64,000 bases of DNA, from contig JAQFWX010000009.1 of NCBI GenBank assembly GCA_027605045.1, forward strand, positions 434,001-498,000, given 5' to 3'. A model generated the notes under the pieces. The model had not been told where the DNA came from, did no database searches, and saw only the letters and a program-made list of their open reading frames with translations. The DNA is from Phallus indusiatus. Taxonomy: Eukaryota > Basidiomycota > Agaricomycetes > Phallales > Phallaceae. Shown piece by piece: positions 36,379-48,458 of this stretch; the first letter of the stretch is position 1; each line of letters starts with the position of its first letter. Position numbers and translations under genes: made by a program.

Positions 36379-36807
36379 CCAGTGAGATCATTACAAGCGG
36401 TAATACGCTTGCCCTTTAAAAGCAAGATTTATCATGCCTGTATAAGGCATTTACCAGAGTTGGCTTTCCCATTGACAGCTTACAAGAATAGTTTTATTCA
36501 TAAAAAGTGTTTGATTTGATGAGATGAGATCGAAGGTCCGTCCGTATTCTGTGAATGCATCGCCAGTATCAAACTTACAGTCGAAACTTCATTTGTAAGA
36601 CAGCGATCACATCCTTGTTTCCGAAACCTTGGGCAAACGTCTTATGCTCCAAAGTTACACAACCTGGTGCGTGTTGTTCCAGACAACTTAGAAGACAACT
36701 TGAATAAGATTTTTCCATGCCAAACGTTTTTTACAAATCATCATAAACACACCTCTATTCATAAAGATTGACAAATGCTGAACCCGAACAAAGTTGACAT
36801 GAGTAAA
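36379..36807. other. intergenic region
   Basis: About 430 bp between the uncertain 5' end of the NASP relic and the stop of the asparaginase gene. Nothing recognisable; AT-rich. Confidence 0.4.
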
Positions 36808-38161
36808 TTATTCAAGGGTCTCGTCGTCAAAAATGGCGGTTCTTGGCTTCCCGTCTTGTCTAATAACTCCGCGATACATTCCACTGCTATTCAGAGGAGT
36901 TGAAACTTGCAGAAAAATTAGTTATGCAAATTTCGGTGAATCTCAAAAAAAACTATACACCATTTCCATTACTATCGAGACTTATCAGCCCGCCAACTCC
37001 GTTATCCCGTCGAAGATCCTCAACGACGTGCTTTGAGGCCTTCGCTAGCGACTCATGCTTAAATTTCATTCTGTGGACCAACGTTGCAGCTGTATTCAGA
37101 CGAATGAAATACTATGTTTTAGAGCGGTCAAAACCTTAAAGCTGGGATGGGTTTACGGGAATTGGAACTTACGTCTCCATCACCTGTGCCAGACACTCCC
37201 ACAGCTTTAGACCTGGACTTGAACCACCTCCTAGTTTTCCACTCTTCTGCCCAGAATCCAGAACCCATAACCGGAGTATCACCTATCCTTCCAACTAATT
37301 TGTTTGTTCTTCCACCGGTACTTGTGAGAGTCGCGATACATTCTCTTATGTCCAACGCGACGGCACCAACAGTCCCAGTGGGAAGCTGATCGAGAGGTAC
37401 AGGTATATCTTTTGCTCCGCCATCAGTCGGGTATGGTAAAGGTTCCTCAGGAAGACCCAATCCTCGTCGATGCTCCTTCCATCTCTTCTCGGTATAGAAA
37501 TAGGAGGTATCTACTAATTCTACGCCAAGACTCGTTCCAATATCTTCGGCTGTCATACCGGACACCATGGGGTGTGGAACAAGGTCAGGATGAAGGTATA
37601 ACTCCCGAACAAGTTTTGAAGGGTTTTTGGCACGAGTTATGAGGGTGATTGAAAGTCCACGGCGCGTTTCAGGAATATTACCATATGATGCTGGAGGCTT
37701 GGTTAACATTACCGAGGTCTCCAACTCGTTCTAAAATGTGGCGAGATCATAAAAGACTGATGTCAATTCATGTTCTGGTAGATCTGGAAAAGCTAGTTAA
37801 ACTGAGACGTCAAACCTTTCCCGCTGCATTAAAAACAGCTCCCTTCCCGGCATTGAAAAGTGGGTTATCTTCAGGAAGGTCAGCAACAACCTAATAAAGT
37901 AGGTCATTCGGAAAGAAACATGCCTTCCATACTGGATACAGCAGCGACGACAGCATCCAATGCCTCTCCTCCTTCACTGAGAATATTGTAACCCGCAATC
38001 AAAGCCTCTTGCAACGCCGTGTGATATGCAGTTCTTTGCTCCGGAGTTGCATCTTGTCTATTCATCGTTCCCGCTCCTCCGTGAATCACCAGCACATATT
38101 TTGACTTCGCGTTTACCGAGGTTTTGTGGATCAGACTCTGAACCTCTTCCTTACACGACAT
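36808..38161 (-). CDS. isoaspartyl peptidase / L-asparaginase (plant-type, Ntn hydrolase)
   Basis: Hydrolyses isoaspartyl dipeptides and/or asparagine after autocleavage. The start is MSCKEEVQSLIHKTSVNAKS, then VLVIHGGAGTMNRQ, GGEALDAVVAAVSSME, DNPLFNAGKGAVFNAAGK and NELETSVML. The nucleophile is the Thr in LPTGTVGAVALD, followed by TSTGGRTNKLVGRIGDTPV and AVGVSGTGDGDYFIR. The last exon carries PLNSSGMYRGVIRQDGKPR. After ME an intron with a GC donor (gcatgt, donor at 37923) must be removed to give the conserved DNPLFNAG, and a second intron joins AAGK to NELETS. All the family's key blocks are present and in frame, so it appears active. It lies in tandem upstream of the NASP relic on the same strand. 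Confidence 0.92.
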
Positions 38162-38439
38162 TTCGGACGTCGGTCTGAGAGAAAGACGAGATTAGACGAA
38201 TGGGATTATTTTCGTTATCATCGGCATTGGGAGATCTGGAATAGTAAATACTACAAGATATATTTAGAGCGAAACACGTGACCGTCTTTCTTGTCAGTCC
38301 ATTGAACATTCAACATTGTCCAAAAGTTCAATTTGGGTGTACAAGAGTGTACAGGAGGATACTCTGGACATTATGATTACATCGATTATATATTTTATTT
38401 TCATAAACACCAACTGTCCGGGTTCAGAACGTTCAAGCC

Positions 38440-41400
38440 TCACATTGCCCGCCCCCATTTGTCAGTGATTCTTTCAATTTTGATAACCACCCCTGCAACC
38501 AGTGCATTCAATTTTCCTTCCATATCGCCCCCACCTTTCAAAATGCGCTGACCCTGATCAAGAATGTTAAGAATCTCCCCCGCCCAAGTACTAACAGCCA
38601 TTAGCAACGCCGTATTTTCCAAAGCTAGCGTCTGTCCATTGTCCAAGGATATGCTCACGTCCAAACTCAACAGAGTGAGTTCCATTGCAGCTGTTAATAC
38701 CGTCGCAGGTGTAGCTGTGGCAAGAGTATTAGCAGGTTGTACAACATTTCCCCCTCGAGCTTCAATCGGACGACTGCCCAACGTAAGAGCAATCTCGATA
38801 GATGCAGGAGCTATAATACTCAGAAAGGCGGGTGAATTCCTTGCTGCGTGAACCAGAATCGCCAACGTGTTCAAAAACTGGGCCAAGACAGTGGCATCCA
38901 ATATGATTGCGGATCCCATTGCGTCTTTTCGGATTCTTGTATCGGTATCACGGAGATAAAGCCACATATGGTTGATCAATGGCATAATAAAGTATTCGGC
39001 GGCCAGAGTGACGAAGAAGTTCTGAGATTGTGCCGGCGGGGGTTTCGTAAGGGCAGATGAAGTCGGTTCCAAAATCTCAACTCGACGGCCTTTCGCAGTA
39101 GAGCCAAGCCTCAGCATACGGGTACGAGGAATCTCCTTATTTCCGGTGGCGATCAAAGCTTCTTCAGCTTCATCCTTGCTTTTATCCAATGCTAAACGAG
39201 TTATCCCGCCCAACGCTTTTTGAACTTCCATTTGCTGGTTTTCTTCTGGTGTAGCATACCGACGGTGTAAAGATGGTGGAAGCAATTTACTCGGAAACAT
39301 GATCTTCGGATTGGAGCTTTCGGGCGTAGGCGAATCAGCCAACCCAGCCAATGTTCGAGCTCCCAAAGCGAGAACTGCAAGAATCGTTAATCGATCCGTT
39401 GTTGAATATTGGTTCGTAAAAAACTGTTCAATGAGAGTCCTTCATGAAAGCGTCATGCTAAGTCCAAAGAAAGAAAAGCAAAACTATCGACGTACTGAGC
39501 GGCTTGCTTAGGGCAACATTCTACTAAAGCTATAAGGGCTGCTCGTCTTTTCTCATCAAAACCATCTACCTCATAATTATCACGAAGCATGAGCAAGGAG
39601 ATCGTTAATTGTACGGCATTTTCCTCTGTAAGCTTCGATGAATAATTTCCTATCACAACAAGCCGAATCACAAACCCAGTTCATAGCCAAATCCTTTCTT
39701 TCTCCTTATCAAAAGCTCGGCAGAGTTTACTATAACTTCGATGATTTCAACGGTATCCTTCTCATCCCCACTACTTTTCCGTAAAAGCGACACGAGCTGA
39801 GCCAAGTATACAGGTTTGGGAATAGGTTTTGAACGTCCTACGCGTAATGTAGGATCCTTTTCCATTTCTTCAAGGTCTGATGGTGTCGGTGACGGTGGTC
39901 TGGACGATCCTTCTGAAGGAGAATATCCAGTTAAAGACTCATCGTCTGAATCCACTGCCGCTTTGGGGGCGGTAATGGCTTCCGCGTTTAACGGGTCATC
40001 TTGCTCTACCTCTGGTGCATCTGGTACATCTTCCGGCTGAGAGACGTCAAACTCCTCTCTAGACCAGTCGTTCACCCATCTTCGCATGACTCGAAGCCAA
40101 TCAACGTGCTCTCCAGTTCCGTCCCACCCCCCAAAGTCGAGCTTCTGTTTACACCTTTCAGCTACAACCTCAGCTACGAGCATCCCGCATTGACGAATGG
40201 ATAGATCGGTATGTGACAAAAAGGTAGATATTGATGAGATAAACGGGGAGGAGAAAGACAGCTGTTGCAGAGATTTTGATGACTGGGGTAGCGCAGCGAC
40301 CGTCATGAGAAGGAGAGATGTTACATCTAACAGGAATTCACATTTGAACAGAATAAGCTAAATGGAGCACAAGAAAAAAATAAAGAGCTTACAACGTTGC
40401 CTTGAGTACAATGAATGTTTAATATGATCGGGATTTGTCCAGGTGTCTAGAACTTCTTTGAGAAAGTTCGATAGAGCTGTTTTCGTTGTGAGGATGTGTT
40501 CGGGTCTTAGAGGGTTTGCATACCTCGTTCATTTACTATGGACGCCTTCGGATCCGCAACCCAACATATTACAGCCCGGATAAGACCCAGGTCCCATGAT
40601 TTGCCTGGGTTCAAAAGAACTGCTAAAATCATATTCATCATATTATCCGTTTTCGACGGCTCGTCGGTGGAAGTTGGTCCGCCTAGTACTCCACGGAGAA
40701 GAGATACGCCATTATTAATCTGGTGAAGCGATTCTGATGACACCTCGATTCCCGCTTCAATGTTGAGGGAAGCAAACAATGACCTGATAAACACTTGCTG
40801 GGATAAGAAAGGAAGGTCTTGTACCGTCGCGCGCCATGTTTCCGTATACGAAGATGAGGCTACGCTAGAGGATGTTGCATGCGATTGTTTTAGCTGGAGT
40901 CGACGTTGTATTGTAGGCAGTGTTAAGGCAAAAAAAGATGGCTGAGTAGTTGAATCAGGGTGAGCGGAGGGAAACAACCCTTGGTTGACGAGCTTTAGTA
41001 AAAGATGTGATAAAGCCTGTATAATGGTATCTTCAGAAGATTTGGTTTGGAATGAACGCGTCAAATCTGAGAAGAACGATACCTGTTAGAGGTTTCTGTG
41101 ATGCCTTAAATAAAGCTCGTTCTGATGCAACGCAGATAGATGATAAGTATGGTCTAAAGCACTTTTAGCGTGAGATAAAACCACGAAGTAGATGGTTACA
41201 AACCCGTGCTCTAAGCCCTGACTCAAATGAATGAATTGTGTAGCGTGGAGAACGTTCATCACTTTCCCAGATAGCGAAACAGAACTCCGTACATAATCTT
41301 CCCAACATTGTTGGAGGATGACATCGTCTTTCTGGCGGGTGGGATTGGACAGGAAGAGGCTTTCAAATACGACGTCCAAGGGGTACAAAGAAGAGATATC

Positions 41401-41919
41401 CCGCAGAACTGACAAACAAAAATCAAACAGCTCTCTAGGTCCTAAGGCGTTGACGTCCAGAGTAGGGATGAAAGCGAGAAGACTAGAAAGCCCATTTCTT
41501 GCGATTTCAATCGCGGTCGCGTTGTCTAGTCCTGTGACATCATGCTTTGAAGGGCAGAGTAGTTGCTTAACCAATGTCAAATGACCAGATGCTTTCAAAG
41601 CCCCAAACCAAACAGGAAGAACGGAAGTTAAAATAGAATGTTGAATAGTTGGTATGGCATTCAAAACTTCCTCAGAAGTAATAGAAGAAGATTTGTGAGT
41701 ATTGAACCCGACAGGGACGAGTTTGAGGGGTGCTAGGGCCTCTAACAGCAGCTTTTCCACATCTTCTACAGCCTGGAAACTGGATCGAATACTTCGAAGA
41801 AAAACCTTAATAGGAGCTTGCGTTGAGGGTGAAAGCATGCCGTGACATGATGACGCGTAAGTCACGCTGTCACGACACCTGATCAGGACTTGATTTTGCT
41901 CAAGAATTGCCAGCCTCAT
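38440..41919 (-). CDS. TEL2: Tel2 (TELO2), TTT complex scaffold
   Basis: Partner of Tti1/Tti2 in co-chaperone-assisted maturation of PIKK kinases (TOR, ATM, ATR). The long gene has few introns: main coding blocks are about 41086-41919, 40507-41064, 39668-40480, 39453-39660 and 38440-39400. The start is MRLAILEQNQVLIRCRDSV. The conserved Tel2 signature SIRQCGMLVAEVVAERCK is at about 40180, followed by an acidic Ser/Pro-rich linker (DSDDESLTGYSPSEGS), then YLAQLVSLLRKSS and a helical C-terminal domain with YFIMPLINHMWLYLRDTDTR. Intron phases checked around 40500 close. A diverged copy of its first codons and upstream DNA lies at 46422-46563. Confidence 0.88.
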
Positions 41920-41960
41920 AATTGTTGTTTCTGCATCTTCATCGCGTCATGTATACAGCG
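41834..41960. repeat. TEL2 5'-end duplication, copy A (original)
   Basis: This segment covers the first about 28 codons of TEL2 and about 40 bases upstream. It is repeated in direct orientation at 46422-46563. Shared blocks include gtcacgctgtcacgac, gatcagga, caagaattg, taattgtt and the 19-mer atcgcgtcatgtatacagc. In this copy the TEL2 start codon (cat on the plus strand, 41917-41919) is intact. Confidence 0.85.
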
Positions 41961-42231
41961 CACTCCTGCCGCGGATGATGACATTTTATTGAACTACTCA
42001 GACATTCAAGTAAGACGCGCCCCATATATACTGTTCAGACCTAAAGCCTTTCTCAGCTGCCGCCGAGTCACAACCCGACAAGCCTGCACATTCTCTCGCT
42101 GAGATAGAAAATCGATCAGGCCACATATATCCTTGATACCATCGCCGACTACTGCAGCTACAAACCCCCCTCATCTCTTCCTAGCAACGCTCCCCAACTT
42201 CTACCAACAAGTTGCAATCCTCGGTGTGCTT

Positions 42232-42822
42232 ATGGCTCCAATAGCTACCACCCGCCCACTCATTATCGGCTCCTCTACGGGGCCCGAAGCACCGTACCCC
42301 CTGCAGATGGAAGGCAAGGTAATGAGAAGCTTCCGGCGCGGCTCCAAACAACTAGGCATTCCCACTGCTAACCTCCCCGTCGACCACAGCTTGACACCAT
42401 GGATTGCTGATATCAAGTCCGGGGTATACTTTGGCTGGGCCTCCCTACGCCTACCACCTTCACATCCGAACCGTACCACAGACCTGGAGGTGCACTCCGG
42501 GTTTAGCATATATCCCATGGTGATGTCGATTGGGTACAACACATTTTTCAAGAACACTACGCAGTCGGCTGAGGTACATATACTCTACGAGTTTGATGCT
42601 GACTTCGGCGTCGAGATACGTCTGTTGATCACGGGGTTCATCAGGGAGGAGAAAGATTATGACAATCTGCAAAAGTTGATCGAGGACATCCAACTGGACT
42701 GCGATGTAGCGCGTAAGAGCTTGGATCGCGAGGCTTGGATATTGCAGGAGACGGGCAAGGGCACGTTGGATGGGAGTTGGTTGGTGCGAGAAATGGCAGA
42801 GCAGAATAGGGTTATGGCATGA
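42232..42822 (+). CDS. FMN1: riboflavin kinase
   Basis: Phosphorylates riboflavin to FMN. One intronless frame of 196 residues starting MAPIATTRPLIIGSS; an in-frame ATG at 42133 would add 33 residues without recognised content. Family motifs: GKVMRSFRRGSKQLGIPTAN (nucleotide-binding PTAN), SGVYFGWASL, YPMVMSIGYNTFFKNT with the catalytic Asn region, SAEVHILYEFDADF including the Glu, and LLITGFIREEKDYDNLQKLI. All key blocks are present and the size is normal. The region is richer in C at third positions than its neighbours and lacks introns in an intron-dense region. It is divergent from TEL2, with about 310 bp between starts, and sits just beside copy A of the duplicated TEL2 5' end. Confidence 0.92.
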   Translation: MAPIATTRPLIIGSSTGPEAPYPLQMEGKVMRSFRRGSKQLGIPTANLPVDHSLTPWIADIKSGVYFGWASLRLPPSHPNRTTDLEVHSGFSIYPMVMSIGYNTFFKNTTQSAEVHILYEFDADFGVEIRLLITGFIREEKDYDNLQKLIEDIQLDCDVARKSLDREAWILQETGKGTLDGSWLVREMAEQNRVMA

Positions 42823-44157
42823 GAGAAATAGAGAAGCGGATAGCCGGAGACAGCGTACGGGAATCTTGTGTTTGTTCCAGGTTGCTGTCCAGTCCGAAGA
42901 AATAAGCAAGTAACTTATCCTCCAATGTGGTGTAATGTTATTTAAGTAGCGGATACTTTATAACAATTAGGCCTCAGGCCTGGGGGCCTTGCCCTATGTA
43001 CTCTATGTGAGCTACCGTTCTGTCAAGCACTTGTTGTGGATTTACAACCGTACGGATGATTAGGTCAAGGTCAAGGTAAGCATCATTCGCCTAGAGATGA
43101 CAGCGCAGTGACTCCTCTAGAGAAGGCATGGAGGGCGGGGCGAGGGGAGGTCAACATAGTGTAATATTCTAGGAAGACATGCTTCGACAAAGAGCGGGGA
43201 TATTCTCATTTTGGCAACGAATTTACGGAGCATAAAGCTGTTGAGCTAGAAAAGCTATACCCCTCACTTGAGTTTAACTCGACACGTAAGTCATCTTCAT
43301 CACACTCCGCTCATATTTCACGATCAAATGGGACTTGTGTATCTAGCTTTGGTAATGACCACAATCTGAAGCACCCTTCGACGACAAAAGTGTACCATAC
43401 CTAGGCCATTATCAACAGCCGTTTCACCACGGATGAAGACTTTCATCGTCCGTTGTGCGGTGTGCACGGGTATGTTGATATGGTAGATCCCATCACGACT
43501 GCGTCGTGTTTATCTCAGTCCGTTATTCGGGGCGAGAATCAGTGGGTTGTATTATTGTTGCAAAGGTCAATTGTACAGTAAACTCAAAACAAAACACAGG
43601 CTACTAGAGAATTTTCAATCAAAACCCCAAGGCCTAGGCCTAATAGGCCTAAGGGATTGGCTGATCCAGGTGCCGAGCGATTGAATCTCGGAATCTGGAC
43701 AGTCGCTATAACGCCACATACAAGCGCACACCTCACCCGAGGTATTTATATGTCTCGCAAAAGAGCTGGTTCTTGATTTAACATGAAAACAATCAACTTG
43801 GCTCAAAACAATGCCAGATGCCTTAGAATTAGGTATGACCGTTCTGTCCAAAAGTTTAACCGAAATAACTCTACGAAATTTAGAGATGAAACTTCCTCAG
43901 CGAGCCGGCTCGGAGTCCGGCTCCAAACCGAGCCGAGCTAATACATCGGCTGAAAACCAAACGGCTAGTGAGCCTCAGTTCCCTCGAATTCATTGACATG
44001 ATGGTCGCTGTACATGTCTCTATCGCGAATTCAAAGTGTGCCCAAGATGGTTTCTGATAATCACTAGCCATCATTTGAGAATATTGATATAAATGTCATT
44101 GTTTTAGATTCGCACTCATAACTCATTCCTCGTCTTTCCACTTCGACACGTACTATC
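42823..44157. other. intergenic region with short palindromes
   Basis: About 1.3 kb without a supported gene. It contains GC-rich palindromic pieces: aggcctaggcct near 43630-43650 and gagccggctcggagtccggctc near 43900-43922, unlike the AT-rich surroundings. These could be degraded mobile DNA, but no terminal repeats or coding remains are visible. Confidence 0.45.
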
Positions 44158-45925
44158 ATGTCAAATCCACTAGAACAACTAGTTCTCGCTCGCGTCGTCC
44201 CCGCACTGGATGCTGATTACCGTGTTCGCCGAATAGCATGTTCGTCAATAACTTTATATCTTGCTTGACCTAGATTGAACAATATTAGGTGGCATACTTG
44301 CATTGCTCATTTTCGATATTTTCCTTACCTTGCAGGCAGAGGTAAAAAATACAGTCATGACTCATTGAAAACTTATTCGAAAAAATCAAGATTCTTTACA
44401 TCTGGAGGTTGGTGGATTTTCAGTCTTTGTAAACCTGTGCAACGCTTCTCAATCTCTTGATTTTCCCTCAAGACGACCTTGGTCTCTGTTTAAGACTTTA
44501 TATGTAATTTCTCGATACGTACCCATTGTGATGCCATGGTATGTTGAACACTTTGAGGTCGTACGGTCTGAACTGACGGGTGGAGAACTGTAGCTTTTTA
44601 ATAGGTAAGATATTTGAATCGACTTAGTTGTGATTGTTTGCACATTATCCGTGGATATCAGCCCCTCCTTTAAACACGCCAGACGTATGTAAAATTTGCT
44701 CGTAAACTTGCTTGACCTCGATCCTTTTTTGCAGTAGTTCGTATTCCATCTCACATTATATGCTAATTCATCTTGTGGTCTCAACGTTTTGGGATAATTT
44801 AGTTGCCTCGGTATCTCGTGGTACCTGTTTTTGTACGTCCTGTATTCTATGCGCTGATATCACTAAAAACTCTATTATGTGTAGAGGAACAACAATGCTG
44901 TGTGTTTTCCCATCAGACTGCTTGCTCGCTTTAAGACTGGATAGACTCTACAAGTCACAGGCGAGTAAGTTGGACATAATCTCACATCCCAGCCTATCAA
45001 ATTGTTATCGTTATTTTCAGCCAAGAAATTTCTCATTGCCACCTTAACATGTATGCTTTTCTTTCTTTGTTTTCGGATTTTTTATTCATCTTGTGCGAGT
45101 CGTGCAGGTGAAGCAATTGTATGTCGCATCTTCGTTAGCTTTGTCATGAATATTTTTAGCCTGACAAAATCTTTTTGAAACAGGGGTATATATTATTAGC
45201 CGTTTTGAATTTAGCACGGGCGAAGTTTACGGTGGTCGACGTGCAGACTTTGAGCCCTTTCGTAACATGCTTTTGGGACACTTTTATCCCATCAAAATTC
45301 CTTCGAGTGAGCCTAGGGTTCGTACGTTCACAGGTTACCTAACAAGATTTATATGTTCACAACTACTAGGATCCCTTCTGTAGTAGTTGGGGGTGCGTTT
45401 GCCATTGTCAGGTTTTACCATCGAAGTCCTCAAGTTAATCTATATGTCCCCAGGCTTATTCTCTTGGTTTGCCATATGCGCTTTTTACAGGCATATTTAC
45501 CTTAAGAAAACCTTGATTACACACCGATCATTAAGAGAAAGTGGGGCTTTTGCGCCAATATTTATTATTTTGGTTCGCGATGGTGTCGTCTATTATCTCA
45601 CGTGAGTTTCGCCCTATGAACTGCCGTTTCAATTTCTGATAGATAATCGGGAAAAAAGGAATTTCAGTTGCGTTTTATCCTTTTGAAAATGTCTGGGTAT
45701 AACTTAATATTTTGCTAGTGAGTGTGATTGTAGGTTTAGTACTTTTTTGCGTGTACGGAGATGCAGACTCTTTGATGGTCCTTATTGCTCCATTGTAAGT
45801 TCAGGTAACTGGGCTATTCAAGTTGCACTCAATCTACATTTACTTTCAGAATCATTGCGGCTACTTCCTCCGTTGTTGTTAGTGTTTTACTAATATTCCA
45901 ACTTAAACCCGGCTCTCATTGCTGA
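44158..45925 (+). CDS. DUF6533-like multipass membrane protein, model uncertain
   Basis: Starts MSNPLEQLVLARVVPALDAD. After an intron (donor about 44239, acceptor about 44288) comes the hydrophobic GILALLIFDIFLTLQAE, and later RRPWSLFKTLYVISRYVPIV, the Trp-Ser...Arg-Tyr-x-Pro pattern I associate with the DUF6533 family of basidiomycete seven-helix proteins. Further exons give helices near KKFLIATLTCMLFFLCF, LAVLNLARAKFTVVDV and, at 45520-45605, ITHRSLRESGAFAPIFI and LVRDGVVYYL, also family-like. The end IIAATSSVVVSVLLIFQL reaches a stop at 45923. Exon joins between 44300 and 45400 could not all be closed, so partial decay is possible. Function unknown; often expanded in mushrooms. Confidence 0.55.
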
Positions 45926-46902
45926 AAATTAAATGAACATCAGAGCTGTCGATTTGTTCTTACACTCAAAGGTGATCCAAGCTACGCGACCGGGGTATAT
46001 CGTTCTGGAAATGACTTACGGATCGTATGCGAGGATGATAAAGACAGCTCGCTTCTCGATTTCGAGGAATGAGTCCAAAACCCGTATAAATAAGGGTCAA
46101 TACTTCGTTTTACCATGACGTTGAACCAGTTTTTTTATAGTATATGCAGAATATGTCCTGCTAAAATACGCTCTAGAATCATGCAGAATTAAAGCATTTG
46201 ACAAACCCACTGGTCTTCATTTTAGACTAATATTAGACAGGACCTGAATGGACACACTAAATTTGTTGCAGAATCGAACCCAAATCTATCACCTCATAAC
46301 AAGATCGCTCGTGGGCTACAGAGAGAAGTGAGTAAGGCTTAATCCTGGGAGAGATATAGTTGTTTCCTGTGCCCGCGACATTCTATAGCCGAGAATTCGT
46401 CGGTGTGCGCTTGACATTTACAAAGCATGCCGCTGACATAATGAATGATGACATGGACAAGTCACGCTGTCACGACTCGTGATCAGGAATTCACTTTGCC
46501 CAAGAATTGCCCAGTCTCGTAATTGTTATTTCGAAATCTTTATCGCGTCATGTATACAGCGAAGTCATTCGTCGGTTTACACTTTCCCCGGAGATGCTCA
46601 GACTAAACCTGTTCACAATATAGTTCTTTATAAGCTAAAAGCGCGCAAGATCCGACTCACCGTACGGATCAAGAGGCTTTTCTAACACTCGTGCCCAGGA
46701 AATCTCACCTTGCTATGACTTCTCCTCGGTTGCGTTTTGCCTTTTCAAGGTCTCTCAATTGCTATTTGCTGCTCCGACGGGTTATCTCAAACAGCAATTT
46801 CGGCCATCATGACCATTATGTAACGGTGGATACGAATCCTGTTCTCCTAATACGCAGTTATAACTTTCATATTGCGGAATCGCAACATACCCCACCTATT
46901 CT
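45926..46902. other. intergenic region holding the second TEL2 5'-end copy
   Basis: About 1 kb without a gene. The only structured element is the diverged direct repeat at 46422-46563. The downstream about 340 bp should contain the promoter of the gene at 46918. Confidence 0.5.
46422..46563. repeat. TEL2 5'-end duplication, copy B (decayed)
   Basis: Direct repeat of 41834-41960, roughly 80-85% alike by eye with several small indels. Blocks aagtcacgctgtcacgac, tgatcagga, caagaattg, taattgtt and tatcgcgtcatgtatacagc are shared. The position equivalent to the TEL2 start codon is changed (cgt where copy A has cat on the plus strand), so this copy cannot start TEL2. Similarity stops on both sides. 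Confidence 0.82.
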
Positions 46903-46917
46903 TTGTACATAGTTGAC

Positions 46918-48181
46918 ATGCAACAGTCGGCGTCGGACACACTCCCCAACCCATTTGATGCTCCATCCCTCACCGAACAGCAAGTTATCGAGGGGTTCCA
47001 CTCGTTTCTACAATCCTCGCTAGCCCAGGCAAAAGCTGAGAAGTTACTCGATACGGAGACCTTGGCAACCGCGGAGAGTGACTTAATGGTGTCAGGTAAG
47101 TCTTCAATATTAATCCATCATCTCACGCGTTTATCAATGAACCCTTCCTTAAGCCCCTGCACTGTGTCTATTTTTTGCTGCCCTCCGCTCTACCACTACA
47201 CCTCCTTCGGTTCCTCTTCCCGTCAAAGGGCAACTCGCACCTTTTGATCAAGTTAACTTGTCATGCGAAAATTGCCCACCAGTATTTCTCCCCATGTTTC
47301 AAGTCTGGGAATCAACTGTCCCAATTATTCAAAGACTGCAGTCTAACAGACAACACGACCTAGCTCGAATTGTGTGCGACCTAGAGCCTATTGGTAATAG
47401 ACATGCTCTAAACGTTATCGCAGCCCAACTTCGAGGAGTTGGAGTCGAAATTAGCCAACGAAGAACTTTCCAAGAGCGATTTCAAGCTGACCTCCAGATG
47501 GCACTGAACGCGAACGAAAGCGACAGAGGAGAAACGCCACAAGCCCATTTCTCCCCACCTCCGTTGTATACGGAAAAGGACACGCCTGAAAGTTCTCCGT
47601 CGGAAAAGGCTAGGAAACTCTTAGAACATGAACCTGTCATAGTCCATATTCGCGAGACGCTTTTCGCATCGTTGGGTGACGTCATAGCTTCAACACCTTC
47701 TATCAAAGCGGCCATGAAAACAGACCCTCCTAGAGCATACTTTGCCAGTGTAGCACTAGCTATACTGGAAGCTTCCTTGACACCAAGAGGAACAGTCAGA
47801 GGCGCTCTAGATATGCGTTTCACACTTGAAGATTGTCCCGTACCACTACGGCCGCTCATGTACGAGTTCGATTCGATCGAGGAGGAAGCGTCGGAAATCG
47901 TGGCAAAAGACGACGAGGACGCTATCAGAATGGTTACTGAGGGAATAACGCTCGGGGTGCCTCGAATTGACAGAGTCAGGAAGATATTACTAGATGGTTT
48001 GGGGGAAAATGAAACACGTCGCCGGTCGTCGGGGGATGAAGAAGGATTGCGAGTAAGCGTAGAAGGACGTGCCCTTCAATTTGCTACACGCATCAATATG
48101 TTGGCTTTGAAGATGACCAGCCTACCAGCGTTTCGTTCTTATGCCAAGAATGTCTTTGAAATCCTTGGAGGTTTAACTTAA
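46918..48181 (+). CDS. conserved-looking hypothetical protein
   Basis: Two exons, 46918-47095 and 47154-48181, join in phase to 401 residues; an alternative ATG at 46903 adds five. The start is MQQSASDTLPNPFDAPSLTE. The protein is mostly helical and soluble by composition, with no signal peptide or membrane span. Notable parts are a CENCPP cysteine pair at the start of exon 2, a Glu/Ser/Pro-rich linker around EKDTPESSPSEK, and long amphipathic helices such as FASVALAILEASLTPR and DAIRMVTEGITLGVPRIDRV. Codon-like composition and a long uninterrupted frame argue for a real gene. I do not recognise a family and propose no function. Confidence 0.75.
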
Positions 48182-48458
48182 ATTTATTATTGGAGTATAT
48201 GAATATTATTGTATTGTATTGTTATTTGTTGTATCTGAAAACCTATGCTAGCTCGAATTTAATAATTATTGAAATTGACAATGAAAGGGATAAGAAAGCG
48301 TTACACAATCTTAACGTTCACAGGACAATCGCAATGAGAACGAATAACGCAAAGTTTGTCATTCCAGGGTGACTCATTCAATTAATGACCCAGTCTCAAG
48401 AAGATTTTCAATATTACGGAAACAACATCGCAACTCGGACGGTTTGTTGAGTCGAGAA

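Noticed and set aside
46265..46290. Possible tRNA B-box (ggttcgattc on the minus strand)
   Set aside because: No T-stem pairing, no A-box at the right distance and no acceptor stem.
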